Shown: positions 6,000-6,298 of the stretch, one piece after another
Layout of the letters: every line of letters starts with the position of its first letter
How positions within the stretch are numbered: position 1 is the first letter of the stretch
Source of the DNA: Belnapia sp.
Lineage (GTDB): Bacteria; Pseudomonadota; Alphaproteobacteria; Acetobacterales; Acetobacteraceae
DNA length: 6,298 bases
Assembly: GCA_028291445.1 (NCBI GenBank)
Contig: JAQGIA010000130.1
Span: 1 to 6,298, forward strand
Direction of reading: 5' to 3'
Notes under the pieces: model-generated
The model's input: the letters and a program-made list of their open reading frames with translations, nothing else
Database searches by the model: none
Told to the model about the DNA's origin: nothing
Position numbers and translations under genes: made by a program

Positions 6000-6298
6000 T
6001 TATCCGGGTTGGTCCGGGTTGATGTGGTTTGTGCGACTCGAAAAAGCGTCCCGCCAACTTGGCCGGTCGCCCAGCCCGGTCGCCGCATGAACCCCGCGCG
6101 CCACCGCCCGTGCCAGCGTATCCGCCGCCAGATGCCCGAGCCGTGCCAGCATCGCCGGTCCGGTCAGCGGGAGCTTGCCGGTGGCCAGGGCGAAGACGCT
6201 GTCGCCGTCGAAGGGCGTGTGGATCGGCCGGATCGACCGCGCCAGCCCGTCCTGCGCCATGATCGCCAGCCGTTGCAGGGCGCCGGCTTCCAGCGCCA
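6000..6298 (-). CDS. P1 family peptidase (S58, DmpA/NylC-like), C-terminal part only
   Basis: The last 98 residues of a protein entering from the right edge. It begins ALEAGALQRLAIMAQDG, followed by LARSIRPIHTPFDGDSVFALATG, then a helix (LARLGHLAADTLARAVARGVHAA) and PSWRDAF near the end. The IRP.HTPFDGD.VFALATG pattern is characteristic of P1-family/S58 Ntn-type hydrolases, which cleave themselves to expose an N-terminal nucleophile; the group includes the aminopeptidase/esterase DmpA and the nylon-oligomer hydrolase NylC. The D-G-D pair in this pattern aligns with acidic residues near the NylC active site, as I recall. The nucleophile and autocleavage site lie beyond the window. Family members usually end soon after W-R-D-x-F; here 13 extra residues (SSRTNHINPDQPG) precede the TAA at 6002-6000 and lie in AT-rich, repeat-bearing DNA. 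Substrate unknown. The gene is convergent with the amidohydrolase. Confidence 0.85.
   Translation of the reverse strand, partial: ALEAGALQRLAIMAQDGLARSIRPIHTPFDGDSVFALATGKLPLTGPAMLARLGHLAADTLARAVARGVHAATGLGDRPSWRDAFSSRTNHINPDQPG
6003..6021. repeat. 9-bp direct repeat with 10-bp period next to the peptidase stop codon
   Basis: TCCGGGTTG occurs at 6003-6011 and again at 6013-6021, one base apart. On the minus strand it encodes the last residues (N-P-D-Q-P-G) of the peptidase frame immediately before its TAA. A 10-bp period is out of register with codons, so duplication of this unit would have shifted the frame and could account for the unusual C-terminal tail. Confidence 0.6.

Larger units (their letters stand above)
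5876..6050. other. AT-rich island between convergent genes
   Basis: Composition changes sharply after the amidohydrolase: in the 40 bases 5931-5970 I count only 11 G or C, against roughly 70% or more elsewhere. The island covers most of the gap and the last codons of the opposing peptidase gene. It contains the candidate promoter, TAAAC/GTTTA half-sites, A/T runs and a 10-bp direct repeat. No transposase, tRNA end or recognisable attachment site is seen. It could be a relaxed-constraint intergenic spacer or a scar of foreign DNA. Confidence 0.6.

Noticed and set aside
1..6298. A new defence, mobile or biosynthetic system.
   Set aside because: Every gene fits a known housekeeping or metabolic family, and there is no transposase, integrase, toxin-antitoxin pair, repeat-spacer array or unexplained gene cluster.

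Overview
The window is very GC-rich (by eye around 70% or more) with strong G/C third-position bias. Together with a TamA/TamB outer-membrane assembly pair, this points to a Gram-negative alphaproteobacterium. The proteins have the feel of the Acetobacteraceae (Roseomonas-like), but that family assignment is an impression, not something the sequence proves.

Layout, left to right. (1) 1-2492, minus strand: the N-terminal 830 codons of tamB, with the 3' end beyond the left edge. (2) 2496-4478, minus strand: complete tamA, 3 bases upstream of tamB, so the two form an operon. Its signal peptide is built from a 15-bp tandem repeat. (3) 4479-4688: a 210-bp divergent gap with a GC-alternating inverted repeat and a possible promoter for the next gene. 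(4) 4689-5855, plus strand: a complete M20-family amidohydrolase of the hippurate / N-acyl-amino-acid hydrolase type, with all metal ligands present. (5) 5856-5999: a gap between convergent genes that becomes abruptly AT-rich. It holds the best promoter-like sequence of the window, a 15-codon ORF starting where that transcript would begin, and weak hairpins. (6) 6000-6298, minus strand: the C-terminal 98 residues of a P1-family (S58/DmpA/NylC-like) peptidase, entering from the right edge.

TamA (outer-membrane Omp85 barrel with POTRA domains) and TamB (inner-membrane-anchored, periplasm-spanning) work together in envelope assembly. The two hydrolases are probably independent metabolic genes. 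I see no RNA gene, transposase, CRISPR array or defence system. The window reads as ordinary chromosome. The points worth a second look are the repeat-built signal peptide, two promoter/start-codon pairs with identical leaderless-type spacing, and the AT-rich gap with a possible antisense promoter.
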